This document shows, in pieces, positions 25,598 to 36,479 of a DNA stretch of 64,000 nt. The notes under the pieces were generated by a model that was given only the letters and a program-made list of their open reading frames with translations, ran no database searches and was not told the origin of the DNA. The position numbers and the translations under genes are program-made. Each line of letters begins with the position of its first letter. Position 1 is the stretch's first letter. The DNA comes from Hofstenia miamia (lineage: Eukaryota; Xenacoelomorpha; Acoela): positions 1,174,533 through 1,238,532 of the forward strand of contig SCFE01000049.1 of assembly GCA_004352715.1 (NCBI GenBank), written 5' to 3'.

Positions 25598-27454
25598 TTA
25601 ATTTTTTATTTTATATATCATATTTCTACTTACTAAGATAATCACTGAACTTGAGTGTTGGGAGATATTTCTCAAAAGTGGCAATGGAAAGTCATAATTA
25701 TCTTCGTTTTTAATTGTTTTATGCTCGATAAGTTGTTCCCCACTCTGTAGATTAAATGTCTTTAAAACAATATTGTCCAATATGAGAAGATTGTCTTCAG
25801 TTAAAAATGATATTCCATAACAACAACCAAGATTTTCAATTGACTGTATCAAGCTTTGCATTGTAAATGAAAACAAATCGACAGTTTTTCCTTTACCAAA
25901 AGCTATGTAATCTGTGTTTTCATGGACAGTCATGTACCCATATCGTTTTTCAACTTTAGCTTTTTCGTATTGTTCTGTCGCCATGCAATACTTATAAATA
26001 CAATGATCACTTGTCAGAAGAAACAGAAACTGTCTACAAGGACTAGAACGAATGAGCTTCAAAGGTTTCATTTCATCGATTTTCACATCAAAGTGTTTAC
26101 AATTTGTTAGATTTTTTTCAAATTTTATTAACTTTTTGTCATAATTTAGCAAACAGAGCAAACCATCATCGGGCAAGAGTGCGAGAAAATTGCCGGAAAA
26201 TACGAATTTTTTGAATGACTTCCAACCAAATTGACGATTTTTAACACTTCCGTCGGTTGAAATTAATGAAAGAGTCATTCCAGCACCACTGTATCTTAAT
26301 AAATATATGGCGTCATGGTTTTCATTATAGAGAACATCGACCACACCTTCCAAATTACTTTGAGAGAAACTTGCTGCGATGTGAAAATCTATGGATTTGC
26401 AAGTGTTAATGTTTGAATCTTGAAGACATTTTTCAGTTTCAAGAACAAATTTCCCAATGTACGATTTAATTATATTCTTGATTTTATCATCATCCTCCAT
26501 CTCGGACATCACATGATGTACTCCAAATTCCGGTGGTGTATAATTGAAATCCCTCGTTTTTTCCAAAGTCTCACAAAGATTTTGTAGTAAATCTTTAAGT
26601 TTGAAGTATGATTTCTCCGTTCCATTTTCTTTGGATTGTTTTACCATGTTTGAAATTTGCTGTTCCGATAAAACTAATTTGCTAATTTCCGCGTCATATC
26701 TCTTTGTTATATTTTCCTTACTTTTACACATAATCGCAATTTCTTGTTCATAAACTGCATTTGCCTGTGCGATTACAAAGTCCCGTTTCTTAACTGTAGC
26801 TTTTTCAAACCTACTGCATTTTTTGTTGAAATTTTTCTTTAGATTTTTAATTCTTGCAATTAAAGATTTTATATTTAACATTTTATCATTTGCTATTTCA
26901 GCATTCTCCAAGATCGCCTTTGACAGCTTCTTTGTCTGTTCTTCAATTGTTTGTACACTGTGGTCTTTGTGAAGCAGTATTGCACAACTAACACACAATA
27001 ACGTTTGACAGGAATCCTGGTCACAAAAGTATTCATACTTTTTGTCATGATCTTCGCAGTATAAATGATTTTTTTGCATTAATGCATACACTGAATGATT
27101 TCTTGTCTTTTCCTTCTTTTCATGTACTTTAGAACAGTGTGTACAAAGTAAAATTTCACAATCTTTGCAAAAATTCAATTCATGCCCCTTAATATCATCT
27201 TCGCATTGAGCGCAGATATTAATTTCAGGGGTGAATTTTAGTTTACCTGAATTGAAAAGCTGGACGAATTCTTCAATGCGGAAATCAGATGTAATGCTGT
27301 CAAGATTAGTTGTCTTTTGACATATTGGACAAGTAATATTTTCCTCATTTTTGTTCAAATGTTCCAAGCATTTCTTGCACAATGTATGCAGGCATGTTAA
27401 TGTGCAGGGGTCTTTGTAGATTTCGAAGCAAATTGGACAAGTCAAGTTTTGCAT
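25598..27454 (-). CDS. TRIM-like RING/B-box/coiled-coil protein B
   Basis: A single 618-residue frame from ATG at 27454, paralogous to protein A along its whole length. The first 120 residues are the most similar, including the shared DFRI.EFVQLFNSGKL linker after the RING. RING ligands are C6, C9, C21, H23, C26, C29, C42 and C45. B-box 1 ligands are C81, C84, C96, C99, C104, C107, H111 and H120. B-box 2 is complete here (C133, H136, C144, D147 or C149, C154, C157, H162, H165), unlike protein A. A Lys/Glu-rich coiled-coil region spans roughly residues 165-290, followed by a repetitive beta-strand-rich C-terminus that may be a beta-propeller. The predicted role is a RING E3 ubiquitin ligase whose C-terminus binds substrate. 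It is intronless; the start is set by the RING beginning at residue 6, as in protein A. Confidence 0.9.
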   Translation of the reverse strand: MQNLTCPICFEIYKDPCTLTCLHTLCKKCLEHLNKNEENITCPICQKTTNLDSITSDFRIEEFVQLFNSGKLKFTPEINICAQCEDDIKGHELNFCKDCEILLCTHCSKVHEKKEKTRNHSVYALMQKNHLYCEDHDKKYEYFCDQDSCQTLLCVSCAILLHKDHSVQTIEEQTKKLSKAILENAEIANDKMLNIKSLIARIKNLKKNFNKKCSRFEKATVKKRDFVIAQANAVYEQEIAIMCKSKENITKRYDAEISKLVLSEQQISNMVKQSKENGTEKSYFKLKDLLQNLCETLEKTRDFNYTPPEFGVHHVMSEMEDDDKIKNIIKSYIGKFVLETEKCLQDSNINTCKSIDFHIAASFSQSNLEGVVDVLYNENHDAIYLLRYSGAGMTLSLISTDGSVKNRQFGWKSFKKFVFSGNFLALLPDDGLLCLLNYDKKLIKFEKNLTNCKHFDVKIDEMKPLKLIRSSPCRQFLFLLTSDHCIYKYCMATEQYEKAKVEKRYGYMTVHENTDYIAFGKGKTVDLFSFTMQSLIQSIENLGCCYGISFLTEDNLLILDNIVLKTFNLQSGEQLIEHKTIKNEDNYDFPLPLLRNISQHSSSVIILVSRNMIYKIKN

Positions 27455-27470
27455 TTATGATTAAAGGAAA

Positions 27471-27510
27471 TGAATTCTAAGCAAATGAATAAACAATTAT
27501 GCAAACAAAA
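27471..27510 (-). promoter_or_regulatory. Start-proximal block of gene B shared with gene A
   Basis: GAATTCTAAGCAAATGAATA followed by CAATTATGCAAAC matches the block just upstream of gene A. It shows that the duplication included the 5' flank. Confidence 0.45.
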
Positions 27511-28366
27511 CTCTGTATTTACAAATTTCAACAATAGTCATTGATTGAATTGCAATAAAGTCATGCGTACAATAAATCTAACGTGTTGATTATGCAATGC
27601 ATGGTGTATGAAGTTTTCTTTTGTGCATCATGATGCATTATATAGTAGTAGTAAGACAGTCATTTCGAGTAAATATTTTACAACATTAGTGACATAATCC
27701 AAATGCATGCCCAGACTTTAAAATGCTAGGAAGGTTTACTTGTAGTGCATATTTGCAATCAGGCCGCCCTGCCCATCAGAATACTGGGTCATAGCATGTG
27801 GCACTAAGCTTAATCGGGCCAACCAGGCATCCAACAACTCATTATATGTATTTTCTCAAGTACATAATTTAAGAATATAGCAATTTCACAGGAAATTCGT
27901 AAAAATTAAAACAAAAGCAGACGTCAAAGGAAACTACATTATCAATAACCAATATGGTATTAACTTCAAGAACATCCTATTGTTAAATAGTTGTCTATAA
28001 TTAAAGTAGAAATTAGTGTTTGGATTTGCATCAGGACGCGGCAGCAAATATTGAGCCCATTCCAAGTTTTAAAATTTTTATTATATATATTATAATTTTA
28101 TGGATTTATCCTTCACCATACATTACAAGCTCTATGAATGTGGCATTCGACTTCTGAAATGCGCCAGCTACATCTTAACTATATGTAATATAATTACGAA
28201 ATCTAAGTGATGTAAAATTATTCTTGACATGAATTCCAATTACAAAAATATTCATATTTTTCTTTGTTTCATTTGCAGTGTAAGTCATCTCTTTGTATAA
28301 ATGCATACTGTAAAGAAATAATAAACTTTTATTTAACAAAAGCACCACTATACTAAGAGGAGAAAA
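27511..28366. other. No gene seen
   Basis: AT-rich with one GC-richer block near 27755-27835 that may be a repeat fragment. No exon supported. Confidence 0.35.
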
Positions 28367-29760
28367 TCTTTCTAAACATGGAGGATGTGCAATTCTGTGT
28401 AAAAAGTCATTTTAGATTGTTAATTTACAAGATTAAGCTGATTGCGAATTTGCATGCTCTATTTTTTCAGTTGGACAACAGTTTATTGCTATTTATTTGC
28501 TTATACATTCCCCCAAGCACTAGTAAATATCAGCCTTCTTCTACAACGATAATTGACTATATACTAAAAATGAAAACTTTATTTGATTTTTACCAGCCAA
28601 TTATTTCACATTTAATCTACATAATGGGTGACTTCAACTTTTCATTACATGATATTTCATGTGATATTTCCCCTAATGAATATAATCAAACAATTTTTTA
28701 ATTTCCAACACATATCAATGGAAATACTCTTGATTTATTATTTACAAATGATACTAACTTAGAAAATGATAAAAATTGTTTCATATCTCCTATGCTAAGT
28801 TTCTCTGATCATTGTAATATTTTCATGAATACTAATATTTCTTTTCCTAATATAAATTATCTGAAGTTCAATGATATTGATAAATCAATTCGTAAATCAA
28901 AATTTTCGTTTAATTTGATAGATTTGTTTTATATAAAAAACACCAAATGAAATCTATAATCAATTATGTAATGATGTATTTATATCTGCTGAATTAGATA
29001 AAGTTTTATTCATTGAAAGTCTGTGTTCTACAAAAATATCCATAACTGTTTTAAATTTTTACAATCTCTGAATCAATCACCCATTCCACTCTGCCAATAT
29101 ATTTGGAAGAAATTATTGCTGAATATCCACTACATCCTAGCAATTTATTTAACAACTACTTTTCCTCTCTTTACAAAGAAAATGACGAAATTTCTTTTTC
29201 TTTTGAACTACAAACATATAATGAAACTCAAATAAACTTAGAATTGGATGAAAATAAAATCATATCTACATTATATATGGATTTTAGCAAAGCATTTGAT
29301 AAAGTCCCACACGGAAAATTAATTTAAAAACTCCAATTATTAAAAATTGGTGGAAATTTTTTGAAATTATTAGCACCATACTTGAAAAGTCATTGACAAA
29401 ATTTCGTAATACTGTATCAAAGCGCTGCATTATTACAAGTGGTGTTCCACAGAGATCAATTTTAGCTCCAATACTATTTTTAGCTTTTATTAATGACTTA
29501 CCAAATTGTTGTCTATTACTTTGCTACATTTTTGCTGATATTGTGAAGACTTTGAGCAATAATTTTCAAGAAATATGATTTAATTGATAGTTTAGATTGT
29601 GTTTCATTCAAATTTAAAAACAATCAAAAAACTAAAAGTCTACTTTTTGTTATCAAGAAAACAAAGAAAAATACTAGTGACCATTGGTACTTTAATAGAA
29701 TTTGGAACTTCACATTACTGAAATAAAGAACTATGTAGAAAGAGTTCAAATATTGTGTTG
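28367..29760 (+). pseudogene. LINE relic: endonuclease plus reverse transcriptase (CR1/jockey-like)
   Basis: The frames jump, but the order is correct for a non-LTR retrotransposon. A GG-AI block (HGGCAILCKKSF) is followed by apurinic-type endonuclease motifs LYIPPSTS, IMGDFNFS, HINGNTLDLLFTN and SDHC. Then come reverse transcriptase motif A (YMDFSKAFDKVPHGKLI, near 29275), motif B (SGVPQRSILAPILFLAFIND, near 29437) and motif C at about 29527. Motif C reads FADI where active elements have FADD, and the expected loops between motifs are shortened. Stops occur inside both domains, so the copy is dead and internally deleted. The clade call (CR1/L2/jockey group) rests on the KAFDKVPH and SGVPQGS-like motifs. 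Confidence 0.85.
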
Positions 29761-30894
29761 AACTTTTTCTTTAAACAAATCTCTAACACTGCACAGGTTT
29801 TGCTTATATTGGATAATGTATCAATGTGTTTTGCTATATTATTCTTAGCTGTTTCACAAATTATTTTTAAGAAATGCAATCAATTTTATTTTTTGATGAA
29901 TTGTTGTTGATTGGCCATCTGATATTGATATGAAATGAATGATATTATGCAAATTTTAACAGCATTCACCTAAATTGTAATCATTTACATATTTCATTGC
30001 AAACAAAAACATTTTCTGTTCAATGATGTCAGACAACCTTAAATTGCTAGATGGTAAAATTTCACAATTGCATGATAGTCACACCCAACAAGCCACAAAT
30101 GTCACTAAGGTCAAATTGTGCTGGGCTTTACTCAGATATAGCTGCTGTCTTTGTATTTGCCATTTCTGTGAAATCATATTGTTCAGCAGCTCAAAATAGT
30201 TATACAACAGCCCTGTTATTTGACAAATAAATGAATCCTTTTCATTTTTTGTAATCTTGTCTATTAATGAAATTGTATTTCTTTCTATTGGGTATGTATT
30301 TTGATTGGTCAATAATAATAGCAGATGTGTTCAATATGTTGTAACATTGCACAATCAGACAATTTCAAGCATTTCAAACACAACTTAGGAATTGTTATTA
30401 TTATAATTATAGTTTCCATTTGTTTCTTAAGTAACTTAGCATTTGAACAATGGCTGTGGTTATGCAATTAAAAATACTTGTGTTTCCTTAAAAACGAGTC
30501 CCTTATTAAGACATATTACTGGTTTTATGTTTTGCTTAAAAACTAAACTTTGAAAGCCAAATTTTCATGCAGTTACAACTTCATATTCAAGTTCAAATCA
30601 ATTTTACTATATAAACATGGAAGAAATGTAGTAAAATCAATTACTTTTTAACTTCTTCTTAATTACTTAAAATATAATCTAGTTACTACAATAGTGATGA
30701 TATGACTAATAATTAGTTTAAAAAGAAAAAAAATAGCAAGATATCTAGGTGGAAACTGTTAAAAATAGAACTTTGAAATTTAGTACTAGAGACTTTCCTT
30801 TAATTATGTAGTAATAAAGAAAGGATGCAGCCATTGTAGTATAGGTTGATCTATTACAGACTAAAACTGTTTTGCAGTGAGGTTTCTGAGGATT
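29761..30894. other. No gene seen
   Basis: AT-rich spacer between two LINE relics on opposite strands. A short minus-strand frame at 30079-30312 has no domain. Confidence 0.35.
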
Positions 30895-31549
30895 ACAGTT
30901 ATAGATTGATGGTATTTATTAAGTTGGAGCATAAGCCATGGAATGGAGAGGACTTTGGTCTACTGTATAGCTGATAGTAGTTAGCATAGGCCCAATCAAG
31001 TGTGTCTCTATTAGAATGAAATGTTGGAAATTCAATTAAGTTTACTAAACCAAAAGTATTAAAATTGCAAATCTGCACAGTATTAATGTCACCAACTAGA
31101 ATAAAGGCAACAACTGGATATTTAATATTGGTTTTAGACAGAAGCTTCATTAGTGCTAGCCCACATGGGGAATTTACATATGAGGGCCCTAAATAACAGT
31201 TCAAAATAACAACTACATTGAAACCTCATGGCAAGTAGCTAAGTCTACAAATAACAGATAGCACCCTCCCCCCCCCNNNNNNNNNNNNNNNNNNNNNNNN
31301 NNNNNNNNNNNNNNNNNNNNNNNNNNNNNNNNNNNNNNNNNNNNNNNNNNNNNNNNNNNNNNNCCCCCCCCCCCCCCCCTCCCTCATATCTATATTTTCA
31401 TCAAACACAGTAAGAATACATTTTGGCATATTAACTGTCCAACTCCTATTCACATAAAAAATTAAGCCTCCACCAGCATTATAATTCTGAGCAAGTGTCA
31501 TTACATAAAAGTCATCAACATTAATAAAAAAGTGGGTATATTGGAACAT
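30895..31549 (-). pseudogene. Second LINE relic: endonuclease fragment
   Basis: On the minus strand, NAGGGLIFYVNRSW is a GGGV-type endonuclease block. After the gap, VLSVICRLSYLP, then FILVGDINTV (the GDFN block), FPTFHSNRDTLDWAYAN (the TLD block) and a degraded SDH-like end follow in the right order. The GDI substitution and stops show decay. It belongs to a different LINE lineage from the 28.4 kb copy, because the CR..Y.P block between GGG and GDFN is absent there. The reverse transcriptase part is not seen downstream. Confidence 0.75.
31266..31379. other. Poly(C) tract with 87-base gap inside the LINE endonuclease
   Basis: C runs lie directly on both sides of N 31277-31363 (at least 10 C before and 16 C after). 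The homopolymer interrupts the endonuclease frame and probably caused the assembly break. Confidence 0.9.
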
Positions 31550-31789
31550 AAATGAGTTTCTTGGAGTGTGAGAACAGAAAAAAAGGAATGCTGAAGTATG
31601 AATTCAATGAATTCAGTAAACTTTCCTATAAAACTATTTATATTATGTGAAAAATAAATGGGAGCATAAAAGAGGACACAGGATGAGAAAGAAGATCATT
31701 TTGTCATCAATTTTTGTGAACATTGTTACCTTTGTATTAAAGTTCTAAGTTCTAAATCTTGAAGTCACTTCTGATCACACCCACTTGTA

Positions 31790-32035
31790 TCATGTTCCAA
31801 CTTGTTTATTGTAACTTTTGCCTAAGTTTTGCTCTTTGAAAGTTAAAAAATGATTTATAAATATCTTGTCACAGTTTATCAGAAGAATCAAAGAAAATGA
31901 AAAATATACCATGAGATCTATGACCCTCTGATAGCAGAAAATCAGCAAAAAGCTAATCTTTTCAAATGCTAAATTTTTGCAAACATTCATTTTTGAAAAT
32001 GACTGCCTACCAGCAAAATGTAAAGTCATTTATTT
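31790..32035 (-). repeat. Dispersed repeat, minus-strand copy (other copy 34580-34860)
   Basis: The reverse complement contains TTTTCTGCTATCAGAGGGTC and CATGGTATATTTTTCATTTT. Both recur in plus orientation at 34685-34760, with flanking similarity over about 200 bp. Confidence 0.7.
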
Positions 32036-32225
32036 TAGCCATTGATATGAATTGATTGATGGTATTTCTCTTGTTAGATAGGGTTAATAGATGAATAGTT
32101 TCCCCACTGTAAGATTTAATTTTAAATCAATGTTATAGTCAAGAAAAATTGACATTCATTCAAAATATGAATCTTTAATTTTACATTTAGTAACAAACCA
32201 ACACAGAAGAAATTAGAGAAAATAA

Positions 32226-32859
32226 GATATTACAAATGCTTACTGTTATACATGCTTACTACAGTGAGAAGCCTGCAACCATAGTTGAGATGGTTGATAG
32301 TATTTATCCTAAGCATTTCCCATTCCTGTTTGAAGTCCAATTGCATGTGTTCACTTGATTGTTCCAACCACAATCCAAGTCACATTCCTTTCAATTAGCA
32401 AAATTCTTCAATATGGTAAAATACTTTAGATTTTGTGAGTGAAACTGATTTACAGGTATGGATAATCCTGTCAAAAAGATGCAATAATCACTGTTTTAAA
32501 GTCAGAATGCAAGCATACATCATAGCAGCTTTCAACAACTCTCACAAAGCTTCATAAAGCTTTCACAAATGGTTTGCATTGAAGAGTACAAATATTATTC
32601 TGGATGTCAATGTTTTCAAGTAATTTAATGGCTGAATTACCTGTAAAACATCTTCATAGCTGCTGCTCCCTTTGAATGTGACATCTCTCCAACCACTTGT
32701 TGTGACCTGACCAAAGAGAAAGCATCGCCTGCCAAATACATTGTGTTCACTGGTCCTGTTAACAAGTGAAGCTCAGGTGGTGGAACTAAAGAAAAAATTA
32801 ATGATGAGTCATTTTGCGAGTACATAAGAGAAGGATGCACTGCATTACTAAGATTACCT
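32226..32859 (-). pseudogene. Relic of an invertebrate transposon-associated protein
   Basis: Minus-strand fragments read, in order, FSLVPPPELHLLTGPVNTMY, GHNKWLERCHI (after a frameshift), FTGNSAIKLLENIDIQNNIC, LQCKPFVKAL, a stop, SFVRVVESCYD, then (shifted) KSKVFYHIEEFC, LGLWLEQSSEHMQLDFKQEW and LLTVVSMYNSKHL. From memory, this ELHLL.GPVN / GN...LL.NID / HI.EFC..K..GLG.W.EQ..E pattern recurs as multi-copy 'uncharacterized' proteins in cnidarian and insect genomes and travels with transposons. I cannot name the element. Several stops and two or more frameshifts make this copy dead. Apparent splice sites around 32637-32785 are explained by the relic and do not mark a host exon. Confidence 0.65.
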
Positions 32860-34579
32860 TCATGGCATCCTTTCTATTAATTCCTGAGTTCTAGTATTGT
32901 AGAATCATCACCCAGGCTAGGATGTGCATTAACAATTGTAATTCATCTCTTTGTTTCACAGATTCCTATTGTGGGGCAATATCTATCTCACAAACTGACT
33001 AATCTCTAAAATAACTTAGAAATGACTACATACATTTCCATTGATTCATGATCATTTACTTTTTAGGTAACCAGTGACTCCAGTTTGAAAGTGGGCATCA
33101 GCCCAAAGCTGAATCCATTCACCAACATTATATTCATTGTAATGTACCCAGACACTAATGACTCAGCCAAAACTTAGAGAGGAAAGAGTATTATGTGTGC
33201 CCTACTTGGTGATGAATAAATAGGCATGATACTATTTGACTTATACTCAGTTCTCATTGTGTGATGACATGTGCTAACACAAACTGTAACTACAAATGGA
33301 CACTAGCTCCTATACAACACATAAACATAATTAAAACTTATATGCAAGTACCAAATAGTAGCAACTTAATAACCTATATGTAAGAATAAATTACAATAGT
33401 TAATGATTTAATAAATTCCATCTCTTATTGGTCATTTATGGTCAACAGAAATTTGATCAAAAATAATATATATTAGTAATCCTAAGGTTGGCTGATTCAA
33501 CTCTCTTGAATTTATTAATACATGTGAAACAAATTTGAACAATAGTGAGCTAAGCACAATGAGAAAAACCGTAAACATATGCATAACTTAAATGCAGTTC
33601 ACAATCAGAAATGCAGACTGAACTAGTCGTCCTTGCCAAGTTTTCCTGTTTGTTACTATGCATGCTATCACAAAATCAGACCATTTAAGAGAAATCGCTA
33701 AAAATACTTTTTTCAATGACTTCTCAAGAAAAAAATGGGCAAATAGAATGCAAATTGCCCAAAAATCTAGCAAGCATTTCCTTTAAAGAAAAGCACCCCT
33801 ACAATGCGTATTGCTTTACAATGCAGAAATTTTGAGTGATGATATAAAAATGCTGGTCAATTTAGAGGAATTGCTAAACTATTTTTTATGTCATGTATTA
33901 AGATAGCACGTGAAATCAATTTTCCTATGCCACTGCATGACAAAAATATTTTGTGTAATACGGTTGCTGAATTTTATCAAAAAAATGTTCACATCAATAT
34001 CAATTTGCTCAATTAAAATTTTATCAATGAATGCATTACTATCATCACAGACAAATACTGGACGTGCAGAACTATCTCCAGCTGTGTACATAAGGATATA
34101 TTACAAATTAAAAACGATCATTGAGCTAGTTTGACTACAGAGTCTACATTTATAAAAACTTAGGTGGTATGTGTATTTACATACATAGTACAAAATGTTT
34201 ATCTGAAATTGCCATGATTAATAGAAATTTCATTATACAGTTAACTCTCGATTATTTGACCAGGTTGTCAGATAATCAAATATGAGAAAAATGGTGTTAC
34301 AAAACTTAAATTATGACAAAATAAGTTTGAAAATAAGGAGGTAATTTTCGATTTTATGATTGAATCTGAAAGTTTCTTTGTTTCCAACATTGTTAACGAG
34401 TTCAGGGCAAAAGTTAGGAAATATTTTCCATACTCCTAAAATAAAGTCATGTAATTATTATGATACTACTCATAAATGACATTGAAAAATGAATATGTAA
34501 TTCATATAGGTTGACCTTAATTGCTTAATTATATTCTTTTTGTTATATATAAGTGAAGCCAATTTAAAGAACTGAAAAG
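32860..34579. other. No firm gene; two coding-looking fragments
   Basis: A minus-strand frame at 33891-34091 (GDSSARPVFVCDDSNAFIDK onward) follows an AG acceptor-like site (TTATGTACACAG) and reads like coding sequence, but no family is recognised. A short minus-strand piece near 33065-33160 (VHYNEYNVGEWIQLW) also looks coding. Both may be transposon fragments. Confidence 0.3.
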
Positions 34580-34860
34580 ATAGTTTAAATATGTAACAAT
34601 TCACATTTTTGACAGGTATACCGCACTTTTGGAAAATTTCCATTTGCAAAAATTCGTTGCTTTTATAGATTTTCTTTTTGGCAATTTTCTACTATCAGAG
34701 GGTCATAAATCTCAGAAAACTTTGTTTTTCTCATGGTATATTTTTTAATTTTTTTTACCCTTCTAATACACCGTGTTGTATTTTGAGTATGATTTCCATT
34801 TATGTGAGAGCAGTAAAGTTTTCGTTAGTCCCAAGTGGAGAACATAGTAAAGATAACTGG
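34580..34860 (+). repeat. Dispersed repeat, plus-strand copy (other copy 31790-32035)
   Basis: Contains TTTTCTACTATCAGAGGGTC and CTCATGGTATATTTTTTAAT, matching the reverse complement of the copy near 31.9 kb. No coding potential shared by the two copies is supported. Confidence 0.7.
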
Positions 34861-35145
34861 TCTTTGGAAAGATCCACTTGTTTTATATTTGGCTAATTGT
34901 ACAATATAGGTTCTTTTCTACAAGGTGAGACAAAAAATACTGGATAGCTCATAATCTAATTTTTATTATGTTCATTCAAGTTGCCTTCACTTGCTTTGAG
35001 AATTTCAGCAGTTTTAACTGGATGTGTGTAATCTCAGTTATGTTCTGATCATGCGATTTGGGATGCATCTCTCCAAATTTTGATTTTTTTTTCAAAAATT
35101 ATATCAATGTCTTTCTTTTGTCCATTAGTGTATGAAACAAAAATT

Positions 35146-35450
35146 CTAACTGTTCCATTTTGGAGAATTGTTAAAAGGCACAAGATCTTCTAAAATTTTT
35201 GCACACACTAATAATGTCATGCCGTTTTTTAGACATAGGCTGACTAATGTCAATTGGATGCTTTCAATCTCAACTTTAATTGCTGTAATATATTTTGTAT
35301 CTTTTGTATAAGTAATTTTTTCTTTAAGAACGTTAGGAGCATATATAGCAGTTTTAAGGAAGTTGTCAGAACCTGTACTTCTGTAAGCATGGAAATTCTT
35401 TTTCCCAAAAATTTCCTCAAAAGCTTTATTATTATTCAGATGCCTTTTTC
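35146..35450 (-). pseudogene. Unrecognised stop-to-stop frame of about 100 codons
   Basis: An open minus-strand frame with no early Met reads KAFEEIFGKKNFHAYRSTGS and continues to a TAG at 35146-35148. Its composition is coding-like (mixed charges, few homopolymeric codons), unlike most frames in this AT-rich DNA. It could be an exon or a transposon fragment. No domain recognised. Confidence 0.35.
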
Positions 35451-36479
35451 AATAATTCTTTTGCATTCTTTTTTTGCCTCCCTATGTTTGCTTGAACTAT
35501 GTGAAATCCACTAGGATATTCCAAACTCATCTTAATTAGTGAAAACGTTGTAACTTATTGAAAATATTTGAAGAGTTTTGTCACAAATGTTGCCTTTGGC
35601 AAAGAATGCATATGCCGTTATTGCTTTTCCAACATTGGTTAACTGTGCAATGAAATAATTTCCATTGAGAAAAACATGGATTTCTGAAACTATATATTTG
35701 AAATACGATTCCAAGTTGCGTTAACCACATGTTTTCTAAATTAACGACAATATTTACATGTGAGAATGACAAAAAGATTATGAAAAGCATATATATATAT
35801 ATATATTATATAATTATAGAATTTAAATTTCTGGATTAAACATTAAAATCAAAAACCATTAAAATCTAAAAAAAATTAAGGGAAACTTCATGTTATTTTG
35901 TAAGCATACTAAGAATCTAAGTAAATAAATACATCCACATGAAGCAATTGAACATAAATTAATATTATACACAAAACATACGTATATAGGTTAGCATGCA
36001 TTAGTCAAATTTGATAATATTTGAGGCTTATTTCTTTCTAGAATAACTGAATTATACTGTATATTGTAATTTAACATTTTTGATATCTTCTATTAAGATA
36101 AATATGATTTTTATATTTCCTACCAAACTTGGAAAATTTTTGACAAGTTATTAAATCGCCTTCGAATTAATCCTAATACCGTGGTAAGGACACAACAGAC
36201 CACTTATTCATTGAGGTGGATAAAAACACCCGCCTATTTTCCTTCCGAATTAATGGTGCAAGTATCTAAAAAACTTGGCTATGATGTGAAATTTTCATTT
36301 CTTTTACAAAGTTCGTATTACTGTGATGGGGTCAGTATATTTCATAAGCAATAATAGCAACGATTTTTTTGAAAATGGAAGGGAAGTTTGTGTTGTTGGT
36401 CTGGAGTGATCTTTATTTCTGTTGGTACCTGTTGGTAGTATTGAAATACATACATTAGCTTACTAAATAGAGGCACGTT

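Noticed and set aside
32637-32785. Host exon with good AG and GT borders
   Set aside because: The reading continues, through stops and frameshifts, into the flanks as one decayed transposon-associated protein.
33060-33165. MBT/Tudor-like fragment on the minus strand
   Set aside because: Only about 35 residues, resemblance is weak and no splice borders or neighbouring domain support it.
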